Source of the DNA: Gammaproteobacteria bacterium
Lineage (GTDB): Bacteria; Pseudomonadota; Gammaproteobacteria; Pseudomonadales; Alcanivoracaceae
DNA length: 64,000 nt
Assembly (NCBI GenBank): GCA_018067045.1
Contig: JAGPVL010000015.1
Location: 62,001 to 126,000, forward strand
Direction of reading: 5' to 3'
This document shows positions 36,365 to 45,896 of the stretch, piece by piece. Both the position numbers and the translations under genes were made by a program. Below the pieces are notes generated by a model. It was not told the origin of the DNA, did no database searches, and worked only from the letters and a program-made list of their open reading frames with translations. Numbering within the stretch: the first letter of the stretch is position 1; each line of letters begins with the position of its first letter.

Positions 36365-37636
36365 TTAAAAGACAGTTTCGACGGCGAGACGGTAGATCAT
36401 TGGATCGTCGTCACGGGTGTCGGGGCCGGCTAGATTCGCCGGGTTGGTTGGGTCGCTGAAGAAACCATTACTCTTATAGTCATCACCGCTAAAGTCGTAT
36501 GCATAGGTGACTTCGGCCTTAAGTGAGATGCCAGGAGTGAGGTCGTAGCGCGAACCAAAGGTCCAGCTTTTTTGGTGGTCGCCAAAGGTTTGAAATAATC
36601 CGAGGGCGACGGGAGCCAGAGGGTTGGCTGTGTTGACGTCAGCAATATCGCTATGTTCGATGCCAGCCCATGTGACGTGAGGCGTGAACTTCCCGATGCG
36701 ATAGCCGGCGGTGACGTAACCGGAGTCGAGTGTTGGGAACCAGTGAGCTGGTGTGGACAGGTCTAAACGACCACGCTCTGCCATGACAAACAAGCTGCCG
36801 TTGTCGTATTGCAAACCTAAGCCGGTGAAATAGGCATAGTGGTGATCCATGTTTAGGTTGTTTTGTAGAGCAAGCGGGAACGGTGGGACCGGCACGTTAG
36901 GGGAAACATCAACTGACACTTGGCTGTTGGTATAGCTATACCACGCGGTCCAGTTGCCGAGATTGGAGCGAAGGTTGATACCGTGTTGGTCTCTTACTTC
37001 GAACAGTGCACCCTGCGAGTCAACATCCATACCGCCCCAGAATACGTTAATACTGTGGGCGATCTTGCCGGTGCTAACGTTCCAAGTGAGGTCGACGCCT
37101 TCCATCGTATCGAGCGGAATGACCGCATACATTTCGGTTGGTAGCTCGATCCAAGGATAGGCGTAACCGACTTGGGTGTATTGAGAGTGTAGGTAGAACG
37201 GCAGCATTAAGCGGCCGGCTCGGGCTGTCAGTGAGTTGTTGATGTCGTAGCCGACATAGGCCCACTTAATTTGAGCATCAAAGTTGTCATCCGCACGGCC
37301 CAGAATTTGTACGACGGCTTCGGCTTTGTCTGAAATTTTGCCATTAAGCTGAATGCCCGCACGGGTTAGGCGGTTGAGGTTCCAGTCATCGTTACCCACT
37401 TCATTCTGGAAGTAGAGGTTATTCCCGGAGGCGTCTTGAACACTGCTGGTCTTCTCCATGGCAAAGGTCATAAAGCCATTGATCTGTACGCGGTCTTCGA
37501 CGGTGTTTTCTTTTTCGAGTGAGGCGAGTCGGTTCTCTGCTGCGGCTAGCCTTTCTTCAAGCGTTGATTCTGCTTGAGCTAGGCCGGACAGAGTGCCGAT
37601 CGCTATGGCAGCGGCAAGTTGCTGGTATCGGAACAT
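36365..37636 (-). CDS. Outer membrane porin-like protein with coiled-coil N-terminus
   Basis: A 423-aa outer membrane protein. I chose ATG 37636 (MFRYQQLAAA), preceded by AAGGA on the coding strand; the longer frame to 37702 adds a non-signal extension. The signal peptide ends AQA-ES (~residue 22), then a short heptad coiled coil (LEERLAAAENRLASLEKE), then a beta-barrel (INGFMTFAME, AGRLMLPFYL, SLKAEVTYAYDF) ending in ETVF with terminal Phe. N-terminal coiled coil plus barrel is the layout of DcaP- and OprP-like trimeric porins. Substrate is unknown. Confidence 0.82.
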   Translation of the reverse strand: MFRYQQLAAAIAIGTLSGLAQAESTLEERLAAAENRLASLEKENTVEDRVQINGFMTFAMEKTSSVQDASGNNLYFQNEVGNDDWNLNRLTRAGIQLNGKISDKAEAVVQILGRADDNFDAQIKWAYVGYDINNSLTARAGRLMLPFYLHSQYTQVGYAYPWIELPTEMYAVIPLDTMEGVDLTWNVSTGKIAHSINVFWGGMDVDSQGALFEVRDQHGINLRSNLGNWTAWYSYTNSQVSVDVSPNVPVPPFPLALQNNLNMDHHYAYFTGLGLQYDNGSLFVMAERGRLDLSTPAHWFPTLDSGYVTAGYRIGKFTPHVTWAGIEHSDIADVNTANPLAPVALGLFQTFGDHQKSWTFGSRYDLTPGISLKAEVTYAYDFSGDDYKSNGFFSDPTNPANLAGPDTRDDDPMIYRLAVETVF

Positions 37637-38279
37637 GGGACATCCTTTTGTCGGTCTATTTTTGTCTTTATTGGCGAAACGAATGGCTGGTTTCGCTGAC
37701 ATTGCCTACGCCATGCTCGGTGCCTAGCATTAGAACTCTAGTACCACTAAAGGCTTAGCTTGTCGATTAAAGCTATCATTTTGCCACTAAAGTGCAATAG
37801 CTATTTGCCACAAAATATCGATAAGTGTTTACAAGGGGCGCGGTAGCGAAGCGTTGAGGTATTTGGGCCGTCAGTGTGGGGTGTTGGCATTGTCATATTT
37901 GCGCTGCCATAACAGATGAGCCTAGAAGGCGAACCAAGTCATCATTTGTGTGCTGGACCTGCCTCAAGCGGCCGCGAGCAGACGGGTTTAGGTACAGGCT
38001 AGAAGTGGATGATTTTCGTTTAACGCGTGGGCCTATGATTGGGAGTCAGTCGTGAAATGATCGGTTGGCGTATATCGAGCGTAGTGGCGCGTTGGCGCGA
38101 CCAATTGGTGGCGAGAGAATCTGATGAGAGTTCTCGCGCGCGCCTTTTTTACGTTAGCTTACGTTTTTAAAGTACGGTTGATTGAGTATAGCGATTGGCG
38201 CTGTGAGTCTTTGCCTAGATTGTTATATTCGCGTAGAAGTAAGTTATCGCGGCATGAGACGCTAAAGCGGAGAGATAGG
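37637..38279. other. Long intergenic region upstream of porin
   Basis: No gene is supported in this 640-base gap. The frame from 38124 reading into the DUF4282 gene is open but lacks a start signal and looks like leader. Near the porin promoter CCACTAAAG occurs at 37744-37752 and 37784-37792, forty bases apart, with a related CCACAAAA at 37808-37815. The second lies in a near-palindrome (TTGCCACTAAAGTGCAA, 37782-37798). These could be regulator sites (low confidence). Confidence 0.5.
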
Positions 38280-38807
38280 ATGCAGGAAGACGTAAAGCGT
38301 GCTGTGCGCCAACAGTTGGCTGAAGAGTTTGCGGCCAAAGAGCACACGAGTGCGGTGCCACAGCGGGGTGTGATTAGCAGTTTTGCGGACTGGCGCTTTG
38401 ACCAGTATTTAACGATGAGGCTGTTGCCGCTGTTTTATTTGCTATTGGTGCTGGGCGCCTTGGCCGTGATTTCGGTGATCGTTGCGGCGGTGTTTTACCT
38501 GTCGATGTTTGCTGGATTTATTGCGCTAGGCATTGCGCCATTGGTTTTTCTAGTGGCAGTGGCGGTGATTCGGGCGGCATTAGAATATTTGGTGATGGCG
38601 CATCGGATTATGCGCATCATTGAAAGAATGGATGCTTTGCCGGAACAGGTGCACGGTTTGTCAGTACGGGTGGAAGGGATCACCGACCATATAGATCATC
38701 TTTCTGGCCAAGTAGATGGGATGAATGAGACCTTAGTTCACTTACGCCCGTTGCTGAGTATTAGCGATATGCCACGGCGTGTGTTGTCGTCTTTGTTGGG
38801 AAAATAA
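38280..38807 (+). CDS. DUF4282-like membrane protein
   Basis: A 175-aa protein. ATG 38280 has GGAG 7 bases upstream. Residues ~1-35 are charged, then FADWRFDQYLTMRLLPLFYLL leads into two membrane helices (to ~residue 100), as in DUF4282. The remainder is a coiled coil-like segment of heptads (MDALPEQVHGLSVRVEGITD). Function is unknown. No partner is obvious on either side. Confidence 0.72.
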   Translation: MQEDVKRAVRQQLAEEFAAKEHTSAVPQRGVISSFADWRFDQYLTMRLLPLFYLLLVLGALAVISVIVAAVFYLSMFAGFIALGIAPLVFLVAVAVIRAALEYLVMAHRIMRIIERMDALPEQVHGLSVRVEGITDHIDHLSGQVDGMNETLVHLRPLLSISDMPRRVLSSLLGK

Positions 38808-38973
38808 TCGCCGGCATTAAGAGCCTGATGGAATGCAGAGGTGGGTCGATGGCCGCTGCACTTTCGTTTCTATACTGTTTTTTTATGCATTTTGTTTCGA
38901 GACATTTTGTTGTTTCGATACTATGGGGTGGTTATCTCAATTTGCTCGTCCCAAGCGCGTCCTAGGGATGCGC

Positions 38974-39010
38974 CGTTAAAGCATTACGTTAAAGAGTTAC
39001 GTTAAAGTGA
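38974..39010. repeat. 13-bp tandem repeat at the recQ end
   Basis: CGTTAAAGCATTA (38974-38986), CGTTAAAGAGTTA (38987-38999) and a partial CGTTAAAG (39000-39007). The recQ stop codon (TTA on this strand, 39002-39004) lies in the last copy. Confidence 0.75.
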
Positions 39011-40822
39011 AGTCCCTTCGAGTTGGCGATATTCATGCTCGAGAATCACATCTATAAAGTCTTTTCCAAATCGCTCTAGTTTGCTGTCACCGACACCGGT
39101 GATAGTGAGCATGGCTTGCTTGGTAGTCGGACGTTTCTGTACCATCTCAATCAGCGTGGCGTCATGGAAAACAACATAAGGCGGCACCTGATGTTCGTCT
39201 GCGAGTCGCTTACGGCATGCGCGTAGGTCATGCCACAGCGGCATGTCTTGTTCGTCGATATTGCTTTGTACGCGCTTAGCGGGTGACGCACTGGCGGTGA
39301 TTTGTTTGTCGCGCCGTAGCTGTAAGGTTTGCTCGCCGCGTAACAGTGCTCGGCAGCTATCATTTAGCTGAAGTGCACCGAAGGCATCGGCGTTAACGTC
39401 AATCAGGCCCTGGGCAACCAGTTGGCGTACGACGCTACGCCATTCGTTATTGCTGAGCTCTTTACCGATACCGTAAGTGCTGATCGCGCTATGTCCGGCC
39501 TGCATCACTTTCTCGTTGCTGCTGCCGCGTAGTACTTCGATCACGTGGTTGGCGCCGTAGCGCTGCCCGGTGCGATAGATACAGGACAGTAGTTTGCGCG
39601 AAGCATCGGTGCCGTCCCAGGTTTCCGCAGGGCTAATACAGTTGTCGCAATTTCCGCATGGCGATGACTGCTCTCCAAAATAGCGCAGCAGGACTTGGCG
39701 ACGGCAGCTAGTAATTTCACAGAGGCCAAGCATGGCGTCGAGGCGTTGTCGCTCGTGGCGTTTGAACACATCGTTGCCGTCGGAGTTACCGAGCATTTGC
39801 CCAAGCTTAACGACATCTTCAAGACCGTAGAGTAGTAATGCCGTTGCGGCGTCGCCGTCTCGGCCGGCACGGCCGGTTTCCTGATAATAGGCCTCGACGC
39901 TTTTCGGTAAATCGAGATGCACCACAAAGCGCACGTCTGGTTTGTCGATGCCCATGCCAAAGGCGATGGTGGCAACAATGATGACGCTTTCTTCCCGTAG
40001 GAAGCGACGTTGATGCGTTTGCTTCAGGGTGGCAGGCAGACCGGCGTGATAGGGCAGTGCGGTGAAGCCTTCTTTGCTTAGCCACTCGGCGGTTTGTTCA
40101 ACCTTTTTACGTGATAAACAGTAAACAATGCCGGCGTGCTGCGGATGCTCAGTGCGTAAAAACTGTAGCAGTTGTTGGCGAGGTTTATCTTTATGCTGAA
40201 TGCGATACTGGATATTGGGACGATCGAAGCCGCCGAGAAAATGCTCGGCCTCGGTAAGCTGTAGGCGTTCGGCGATTTCCTTTTGCGTGCGCGCATCTGC
40301 GGTTGCGGTTAGGGCAATACGGGGCACGGTTGGAAAGAGTTCGTGTAGTAGGCTTAGCTGCAGGTAATCTGAGCGGAAGTCGTGCCCCCATTGGGAGACG
40401 CAGTGTGCTTCGTCGATGGCGAATAATGATAGTTTGGCCTGCTGCAGGAGGCTTTGGCAGCGCGACTGCACGAGTCGTTCTGGGGCAATGTAGAGTAGGT
40501 CGAGCTCACCACTTAATAGAGCTTGCTCAGTGGCACTGGCTTCTGCGCTACTCAGTGAGGAATTGAGAAAGCCGGCCCGTACGCCGAGCTCTTTGAGCGC
40601 ATCGACTTGGTCTTGCATCAGAGCGATCAGTGGCGAGATGACCACGCCGCAGCCTTCGCGGGCCAGCGAGGGTATCTGGTAGCACAGCGATTTACCGCCG
40701 CCGGTGGGCATAATCACCAAGGCATCGTCGCCACGCACTAGCGCTTCGATAATCGCTTGTTGTGGGCCGCGGAAGCTATCGTAGCCGAATACGTGTTCGA
40801 GAATATGTTGCGGATCGCTCAT
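39002..40822 (-). CDS. recQ: ATP-dependent DNA helicase RecQ
   Basis: A 606-aa 3'-5' helicase for recombination and replication-fork repair. Order: helicase core with Walker A ([12 protein letters not shown]), DEAHC box and motif VI ([10 protein letters not shown]); a RecQ C-terminal zinc site ([19 protein letters not shown]); a winged helix; and an HRDC domain in the last ~85 residues ([26 protein letters not shown]). Length is normal for the family. Confidence 0.97.
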   Translation of the reverse strand: MSDPQHILEHVFGYDSFRGPQQAIIEALVRGDDALVIMPTGGGKSLCYQIPSLAREGCGVVISPLIALMQDQVDALKELGVRAGFLNSSLSSAEASATEQALLSGELDLLYIAPERLVQSRCQSLLQQAKLSLFAIDEAHCVSQWGHDFRSDYLQLSLLHELFPTVPRIALTATADARTQKEIAERLQLTEAEHFLGGFDRPNIQYRIQHKDKPRQQLLQFLRTEHPQHAGIVYCLSRKKVEQTAEWLSKEGFTALPYHAGLPATLKQTHQRRFLREESVIIVATIAFGMGIDKPDVRFVVHLDLPKSVEAYYQETGRAGRDGDAATALLLYGLEDVVKLGQMLGNSDGNDVFKRHERQRLDAMLGLCEITSCRRQVLLRYFGEQSSPCGNCDNCISPAETWDGTDASRKLLSCIYRTGQRYGANHVIEVLRGSSNEKVMQAGHSAISTYGIGKELSNNEWRSVVRQLVAQGLIDVNADAFGALQLNDSCRALLRGEQTLQLRRDKQITASASPAKRVQSNIDEQDMPLWHDLRACRKRLADEHQVPPYVVFHDATLIEMVQKRPTTKQAMLTITGVGDSKLERFGKDFIDVILEHEYRQLEGTSL

Positions 40823-40996
40823 AGGGCGGGAGTATACCTTGTGAGCGAGCGTAATGCCGGTATGGGTTTTCCGTATAGGCTGTGCGAGATACTCTAATGT
40901 TGCTTCGGGGCCGTTGTTTAGTGCGTGCTCAGAGTTAAGGGTGGAGCAAGTATAAAGGGGCTAAGGAAGAAGGCCGTAATAAAAGAGGCGTGCTAG

Positions 40997-42181
40997 ATGT
41001 TGTTGTTATCGTTATTTATTGGTTTGGTGTTTGCCTACGGTCTTATCTCAGAACGAATTGCACAGACGCCGATTACGGGGCCGATGATCTTCACTGTTGC
41101 AGGGCTGGCGGTTGCCGTGTTGATACCCGAGCAGGAATTGGTGGGGGGAGGCTTAGATACGTTTTTGTCGATTGCCGAGTTGGGCTTGGCATTATTGTTG
41201 TTTAGTGATGCTAGTCGAACGGACTTACGTGAACTCGGCCGCGATAAAGTGCTGGCGCTGAGGTTGTTGACCGTCGGCATGCTGTTAACGATCGCATTAG
41301 GCGCCTCGTTGGCTTGGTTGCTGTTTCCCGCACTGTCGCTGTGGCAGGCAGGGGTTGTTGGCGCGATTCTAGCGCCAACAGATGCGGGGCTTGGCCAAGC
41401 GATTGTGCAAAGTGAAAAAGTACCGTTAAAACTTCGTGAAGTTCTCGGTGTAGAAGCGGGGCTGAACGACGGTTTGTGTGTGCCGTTTTTATTGTTCTTT
41501 TTGGTGATGGCCGAGGGTACAAGTGGTGGGTCGGTGGTGTCTCTGGGCAGTTTTATTTGGCAGCAGTTGGGGCTGGGCTGTCTTATTGGCGCAGGCATAG
41601 GTTTGGTAGGTGGTTATTTGCTTGAGCGTGCGGCGAGTCGCGGCTGGATGGCGCATTCAACCCGGCAGCTGGCAGTGATGGCGCTGCCGGTTTTGTGTGT
41701 GTTAGCAGCAGAAGCATTACACGCCAGTATGTTTATTGCCGCCTTTGTGGCCGGTCTTGCGAGCCAATATCGTTATCGTGATAGCGAACATGCTAGCTTT
41801 GACTTTAGTAGCCTTTCTGGTGAGTTGCTTAATTTATTTGTGTTCTTCCTATTTGGTGCGCTGGCCTTGGATGCGTTGGCAGGGTTGCAGTGGTTGCATC
41901 TCGTGTATGCGTTTGCCAGTTTGACGGTGGTGCGAATGCTGCCTGTCGCTATTGCGCTGATTGGCAGTGGTTTAAATCAGCACAGCATTCTCTTTGCCGG
42001 GTGGTTTGGCCCACGAGGGCTGGCGTCTATTGTATTGGGCTTGGTGTTTTTGCAGCAGCAAGGGGATACCGCGTTAACGCAAATGCTGCAGCCACTCGTG
42101 ATTGTCACGGTATTGTTGAGCGTACTACTGCATGGCGCATCGGTGCCAGCAGGTATTCGCTGGTTGGCGCGACGAAGCTAA
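40997..42181 (+). CDS. Cation/proton antiporter (CPA1-like)
   Basis: A 394-aa membrane protein with about 12 helices. ATG 40997 has AGAGG 8 bases before it. The Na+/H+ exchanger motifs are visible: GAILAPTDAGLGQAIV and the ion-site segment GVEAGLNDGLCVPF. Substrate cation cannot be read from sequence. It lacks the C-terminal regulatory domain of long NhaP proteins. Confidence 0.87.
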   Translation: MLLLSLFIGLVFAYGLISERIAQTPITGPMIFTVAGLAVAVLIPEQELVGGGLDTFLSIAELGLALLLFSDASRTDLRELGRDKVLALRLLTVGMLLTIALGASLAWLLFPALSLWQAGVVGAILAPTDAGLGQAIVQSEKVPLKLREVLGVEAGLNDGLCVPFLLFFLVMAEGTSGGSVVSLGSFIWQQLGLGCLIGAGIGLVGGYLLERAASRGWMAHSTRQLAVMALPVLCVLAAEALHASMFIAAFVAGLASQYRYRDSEHASFDFSSLSGELLNLFVFFLFGALALDALAGLQWLHLVYAFASLTVVRMLPVAIALIGSGLNQHSILFAGWFGPRGLASIVLGLVFLQQQGDTALTQMLQPLVIVTVLLSVLLHGASVPAGIRWLARRS

Positions 42182-42298
42182 TTGCATCGGAGCCGGATGC
42201 GCAAGAATCGGGTGGGTGTATTCGTCGACGGTCGATATGTTTCAGAGGCTCCGACTTACTTTCGGTGGTAATCACGGTATGTCTCGACAACTCACGAG

Positions 42299-42328
42299 TC
42301 TAGAAACTATACATCTAGAAACCATGAA
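42299..42328 (+). repeat. 15-bp tandem duplication before a start codon
   Basis: TCTAGAAACTATACA (42299-42313) followed by TCTAGAAACCATGAA (42314-42328), 11 of 15 identical, ending three bases before the ATG at 42332. It is similar in unit length and placement to the array at 33284. Confidence 0.7.
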
Positions 42329-42331
42329 TTT

Positions 42332-43177
42332 ATGAATTCTTCTCCATACGAACAGATTGCGGTGGCGATCGATAAAATCTGCGCAGATCCGACGTTATCG
42401 CTCGGTCAGCTGGCAGCATTGAGTGGGCAAAGTGAAAGTCATTTTCAACGCCAATTTTCTCGCTGGGTGGGAGTGTCGCCCAAACGTTTTGCGCAGCTTG
42501 TACAGCGCCAGCGTTTGCAATCAGTGTTGCGAGAAAGCCATGACATGTTGACGCTGTCCTTGGAGGCGGGATTGTCGGGGCCGGGGCGGCTGCACGATCT
42601 TGTCGTTACGTGTGATGCGGTAACCCCTGCGCAGCTACGTAATGCAGGAGAAGGGGTTGAGTTGGTTTACGGTTTTGGTCATACCCCCTTCGGGCAAGCG
42701 TTGATTGGTATGACATCTCGCGGTATTTGTTACTTAGTGTTTTCGCAAGGAATGGCTGAGGCGGAAGTTCGAACACTCAAGCAGGCGTGGCCGTTAGCGC
42801 ATTGTGTTGAAGACAGCTTGGCGGCTCAGAAGATGCTTGATCGTGCCTTTGCGCTGGGTGTGAGCGCGACACAATCGCCAGTACCATTGCACCTGTATTT
42901 GCGCGGCAGTAATTTCCAGTTAAAGGTTTGGCAGGCGCTATTAAATATACCGGCCGGTCAGTTAGCGACGTATGCGGATATTGCCGTGCTTGTTGATTCC
43001 CCACGTGCCGCGCGTGCGGTTGGTACCGCGGTAGGCGCAAATCATATTGGCTTTTTAATTCCATGCCATCGTGTTATTCGGGCTACCGGTGTGATTGGCG
43101 ATTATCGTTGGGGTTCGACGCGCAAAACGGCGTTGATTGGCTGGGAGGCTGCGCTAGGCGGGCAGTCGGCGGGTTAG
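42332..43177 (+). CDS. AraC HTH / methylated-DNA-cysteine methyltransferase fusion
   Basis: A 281-aa Ada-like protein. Residues ~5-85 are an AraC-type helix-turn-helix (LSLGQLAALSGQSESHFQRQF). Residues ~110-275 are an O6-alkylguanine-DNA alkyltransferase with the acceptor cysteine in IPCHRVIRATG and the recognition helix in SPRAARAVGTAVG. The N-terminal zinc domain of E. coli Ada, which senses methyl phosphotriesters, is missing, so how transcription would be triggered is unclear. It repairs O6-methylguanine by suicide methyl transfer. An AidB-like gene lies 2.7 kb downstream. Confidence 0.92.
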   Translation: MNSSPYEQIAVAIDKICADPTLSLGQLAALSGQSESHFQRQFSRWVGVSPKRFAQLVQRQRLQSVLRESHDMLTLSLEAGLSGPGRLHDLVVTCDAVTPAQLRNAGEGVELVYGFGHTPFGQALIGMTSRGICYLVFSQGMAEAEVRTLKQAWPLAHCVEDSLAAQKMLDRAFALGVSATQSPVPLHLYLRGSNFQLKVWQALLNIPAGQLATYADIAVLVDSPRAARAVGTAVGANHIGFLIPCHRVIRATGVIGDYRWGSTRKTALIGWEAALGGQSAG

Positions 43178-43542
43178 GCAGGTCGCCTTGTTAAATTGGT
43201 CGGCCGTCTTTCTCCTGATGGCGCATTACTTTTTTATTCGCTTCGCTCACCCTTCGAACCGCACAGAGTGCGTTCGCCTTCGCTACGCTCTGGCGTGTTT
43301 GCCCAAAGAAAGGTAAGCAGAAGAAAGGTTCATTACGGATTTCCGGGAAAAGCTCGAAGGATCTTTTTTACGAGGCTGCTGCGCGGCGTTTGCTCGGGAA
43401 AGATCACCTGCAAGCAGCCTCCCACAAGCCCCTCTACCGCGCTACACCGTTTAAAATTTCTGCTCACCTTGTGGGAGGCTGCTTGCAGGCGAGGCCTTGG
43501 CGGCTTGCGGTTGTGCGTTTGCAGGGCGCGCACCTACAAGAG
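43178..43542. repeat. Repeat-rich intergenic region with REP-like hairpin
   Basis: A 365-base gap. Open frames across it give low-complexity, basic products and are not genes. The left part holds short palindromes (CGCAC-AGA-GTGCG, 43260-43272) and a purine-rich GCCCAAAGAAAGGTAAGCAG stretch like those found in dispersed non-coding repeats. The right part holds a 22-bp perfect inverted repeat: arms 43407-43428 and 43468-43489, with a 39-base loop. The right arm starts CTTGTGGGAGGCTGCTTGCA, close to the GTGGGAGCGGGCTTGC style of Pseudomonas REP sequences. Confidence 0.75.
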
Positions 43543-44466
43543 TTATACCTTATTGTTCAGGGTATTTTTTCTTAAGAATGTCAGCATCACTTCTGCAAGT
43601 TTTTCGCCTTGGTCTTCCTGCAAAAAATGCCCGCCGTTTTCGATTAAGGTGTGATCCTGCCCGGCGCAGCCTGGAATTAACTTCTGCATTACCTTATCGC
43701 CACCGCGGGTGACCGGATCTTTATCGGAGAAACAGGTAAGAAACGGTTTTTCGAACTGCTGTAGCGCTTGCCATGCTTGGCGATTCGCAGGCGCCTCTGG
43801 GTCGTCTGGTGTTATTGGTACGAGTAGCGGGAATTGTCTTGCTCCGGCCTTATAGTCTTCGCTCGGAAAAGGCGCGTCATAGGCGGCAATCACGTCGGCA
43901 GAGATCGGCGTGGCAAGGCCTGTTTGAATGACTTTGCCAACGGGAAAAATTGGCGTTTCTTGTGAAAACGTTTGCCATGCGAGGAAGGCATCGCCGGGAT
44001 GATGATCGCCTGTGGGCAGCATAGTGTTACCTGCTAATACCGCGGCAAAGCGATCGGAATTGGCGGCGACTAAACGCAAACCAATCAGTCCGCCCCAGTC
44101 CTGACAAAAGAGCACGGTATTTTGTAGGTCGAGCTGATCAACAAATGACTGCATCCACATCACATGGCGTGCGTAGGTGTAATCTTCTCTTGCGACAGGC
44201 TTATCCGATTTACCAAAACCGATAAGGTCTGGTGCGATAACACGAAATCCTGCTGCCACTAACGGCCCGATCATTTTCCGATAGAGATAAGACCATGATG
44301 GTTCGCCGTGCATCAGTAATAACGTGCGCGCGTTGCGTGGGCCTTCGTCAATAAAATGCAGGCGCAGCTGAGCACCTTCACTGTCGTCGACATTGAGGTA
44401 GTGAGGCGCGTAAGGGTAATCAGTGAGGTGGGCGAAACATTCGTCTGGGGTGCGTAATGCTTTCAT
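43543..44466 (-). CDS. dhmA: Haloalkane dehalogenase
   Basis: A 307-aa alpha/beta hydrolase of haloalkane dehalogenase subfamily I. Oxyanion segment HGEPSWSYLYRKM; nucleophile Asp and halide-binding Trp in FCQDWGGLIGLRL; catalytic His in GGHFLQED. Pro-rich cap segment (PGDAFLAWQTF) follows. It would cleave carbon-halogen bonds of haloalkanes, releasing an alcohol and halide. Its start overlaps the TetR gene stop by four bases (ATGA), so that regulator probably controls it. The symbol is by family resemblance only. Confidence 0.88.
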   Translation of the reverse strand: MKALRTPDECFAHLTDYPYAPHYLNVDDSEGAQLRLHFIDEGPRNARTLLLMHGEPSWSYLYRKMIGPLVAAGFRVIAPDLIGFGKSDKPVAREDYTYARHVMWMQSFVDQLDLQNTVLFCQDWGGLIGLRLVAANSDRFAAVLAGNTMLPTGDHHPGDAFLAWQTFSQETPIFPVGKVIQTGLATPISADVIAAYDAPFPSEDYKAGARQFPLLVPITPDDPEAPANRQAWQALQQFEKPFLTCFSDKDPVTRGGDKVMQKLIPGCAGQDHTLIENGGHFLQEDQGEKLAEVMLTFLRKNTLNNKV

Positions 44467-45059
44467 TGTTTGTCTCCTTCAAACGGCGCCATTAAGGCGT
44501 CACAAGCCAGTTTTAATTCATGTTGATCGGTGTTTATTTTGCTGCTGAGTAATAAACCCTGCAGACCGAGTGCGAGCTGCTTAGCAAGTAGGGCGGGTGA
44601 TTTCTTCACGATGTAGGGAGAGTCGCTGCGGCAGATGGCGTCATAAAAACCTTTTTCGACCAATGCCAAGCTTTGATTGACGCGTGAAGCGATGGCGTCG
44701 TCGCCCGGTTTGCTTTCCAGTGCGCTATTGGTCATTAAACAGGCCATGGGTGGGCGCCCAGCATCGATGTCGATATAGGCATAACAGCTTTGCAAGAACG
44801 CTCGGATTCCTACGATCGGGTCGGGGCTGTCATAGAGGTAGCGTTTCACACGCCAGCACACGACTTTATTGAGGTAGTGATCGAGCGTTTCGTGGAAGAG
44901 CGCTTCTTTGCTGCCGAAACGGTTGTACAGGCTGCTGACTTTAAGGCCAGTGGCTTCCTCTAGGTGACGGATATTGGCGCCGCGGTAGCCATGTTGCCAA
45001 AACACGAGCATGGCACGGGTGAGGATGTCGGTGTCGTGGTAGGCCCGTGGTCGTGCCAT
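44463..45059 (-). CDS. TetR family regulator of dehalogenase operon
   Basis: A 198-aa regulator with an N-terminal TetR helix-turn-helix (ILTRAMLVFWQHGYRG, SLYNRFGSKEALFHE) and an all-helical ligand domain. It is co-transcribed with the dehalogenase gene. A 20-bp palindrome at 45102-45121, 43 bases upstream of its start, is a likely operator. Confidence 0.9.
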   Translation of the reverse strand: MARPRAYHDTDILTRAMLVFWQHGYRGANIRHLEEATGLKVSSLYNRFGSKEALFHETLDHYLNKVVCWRVKRYLYDSPDPIVGIRAFLQSCYAYIDIDAGRPPMACLMTNSALESKPGDDAIASRVNQSLALVEKGFYDAICRSDSPYIVKKSPALLAKQLALGLQGLLLSSKINTDQHELKLACDALMAPFEGDKQ

Positions 45060-45101
45060 AGCGTTGTCGTCCCGGTTGGTTCGCTGTAATACGCGGCTTC
45101 A

Positions 45102-45121
45102 TTTGTAGCAATTGATACAAA
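45102..45121. promoter_or_regulatory. Palindromic operator between divergent tetR genes
   Basis: TTTGTAGCAATTGATACAAA is a 20-bp palindrome broken at a single base pair (positions 7 and 14). Size and symmetry suit a TetR-family dimer. It is nearer the leftward gene. A second, smaller palindrome CGTCA-ATG-TGACG lies at 45143-45155. Confidence 0.7.
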
Positions 45122-45251
45122 ACTACCTTCTGCGGATCTAGGCGTCAATGTGACGGTGAAGGATAGCTGTAGCGCATGGCTTGCCTTAAAGAATGAACCG
45201 TGATTCACTTTAACAATAACGGAATCAGGGTTCCGACTATGGATTGCAGTG

Positions 45252-45896
45252 ATGGCATACCGTGAAACGACCAGAATTAAAGAGCGCAAGGCGGCGCAGC
45301 AACTAGCGTTACTGCGGGCTGCGGAGGCTTTGGTGCGCGAGCATGGCTTTGCGGGTCTGACGATTCAGGCGTTAGCAACACGCGCAGGTGTGGGGGTGGG
45401 CACGGTCTACCGTTATTACCGCGCCAAGGACGTGTTGGCGGCAGAAGTGTTTCGGCTCGCCACTGAGCGCGAGGTTGCGGCAGTATCCGCGGCGATTGAG
45501 TGTGAAGGCACAGTAGCAGCCCGACTTTGTGTCGCAGTGGAGGTGTTTGCGCGGCGCGCTATGCAAGCGCCACAGTTGGCTTGGGCGTTAATTGCAGAGC
45601 CTGCGGATCCGGCGGTGGATGCAGTGCGGCTGACATATCGACAGGCCTATGCAGATGTTTTTGAAGTGTTTATCGAAGACGCGGTACTGAGTCAGGCGCT
45701 GCCTGAGCAAAACGCCAAAGTAGTGGCGGCCGCCTTAGTGGGTGCCATGGCGGAGGCGCTAGTAGGTCCGCTTGCGGGAACGTTGGTGGCGAACCGGCCG
45801 GATGAGCATGTGATTGAGCAGTTACAGCAATTCTGTGTACGCGCGATTGGCGCCGTTGTTGAAGTGGGTCCGATTCGAGGAGCAAATGATGAGTAA
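45252..45896 (+). CDS. TetR family regulator upstream of aidB-like gene
   Basis: A 214-aa regulator. I chose ATG 45252 over GTG 45249, one codon earlier. TetR helix-turn-helix: GLTIQALATRAGVGVGTVYRYY. C-terminal ligand domain is diverged. Its last codons overlap the start of the acyl-CoA dehydrogenase gene by 8 bases, so the two are translationally coupled and it probably controls that gene. Confidence 0.9.
   Translation: MAYRETTRIKERKAAQQLALLRAAEALVREHGFAGLTIQALATRAGVGVGTVYRYYRAKDVLAAEVFRLATEREVAAVSAAIECEGTVAARLCVAVEVFARRAMQAPQLAWALIAEPADPAVDAVRLTYRQAYADVFEVFIEDAVLSQALPEQNAKVVAAALVGAMAEALVGPLAGTLVANRPDEHVIEQLQQFCVRAIGAVVEVGPIRGANDE

Noticed and set aside
43196-43654. 152-codon rightward frame across the repeat region
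   Set aside because: Arg/Lys/Phe-rich, crosses the REP-like hairpin and runs into the opposite-strand dehalogenase gene; not a protein.
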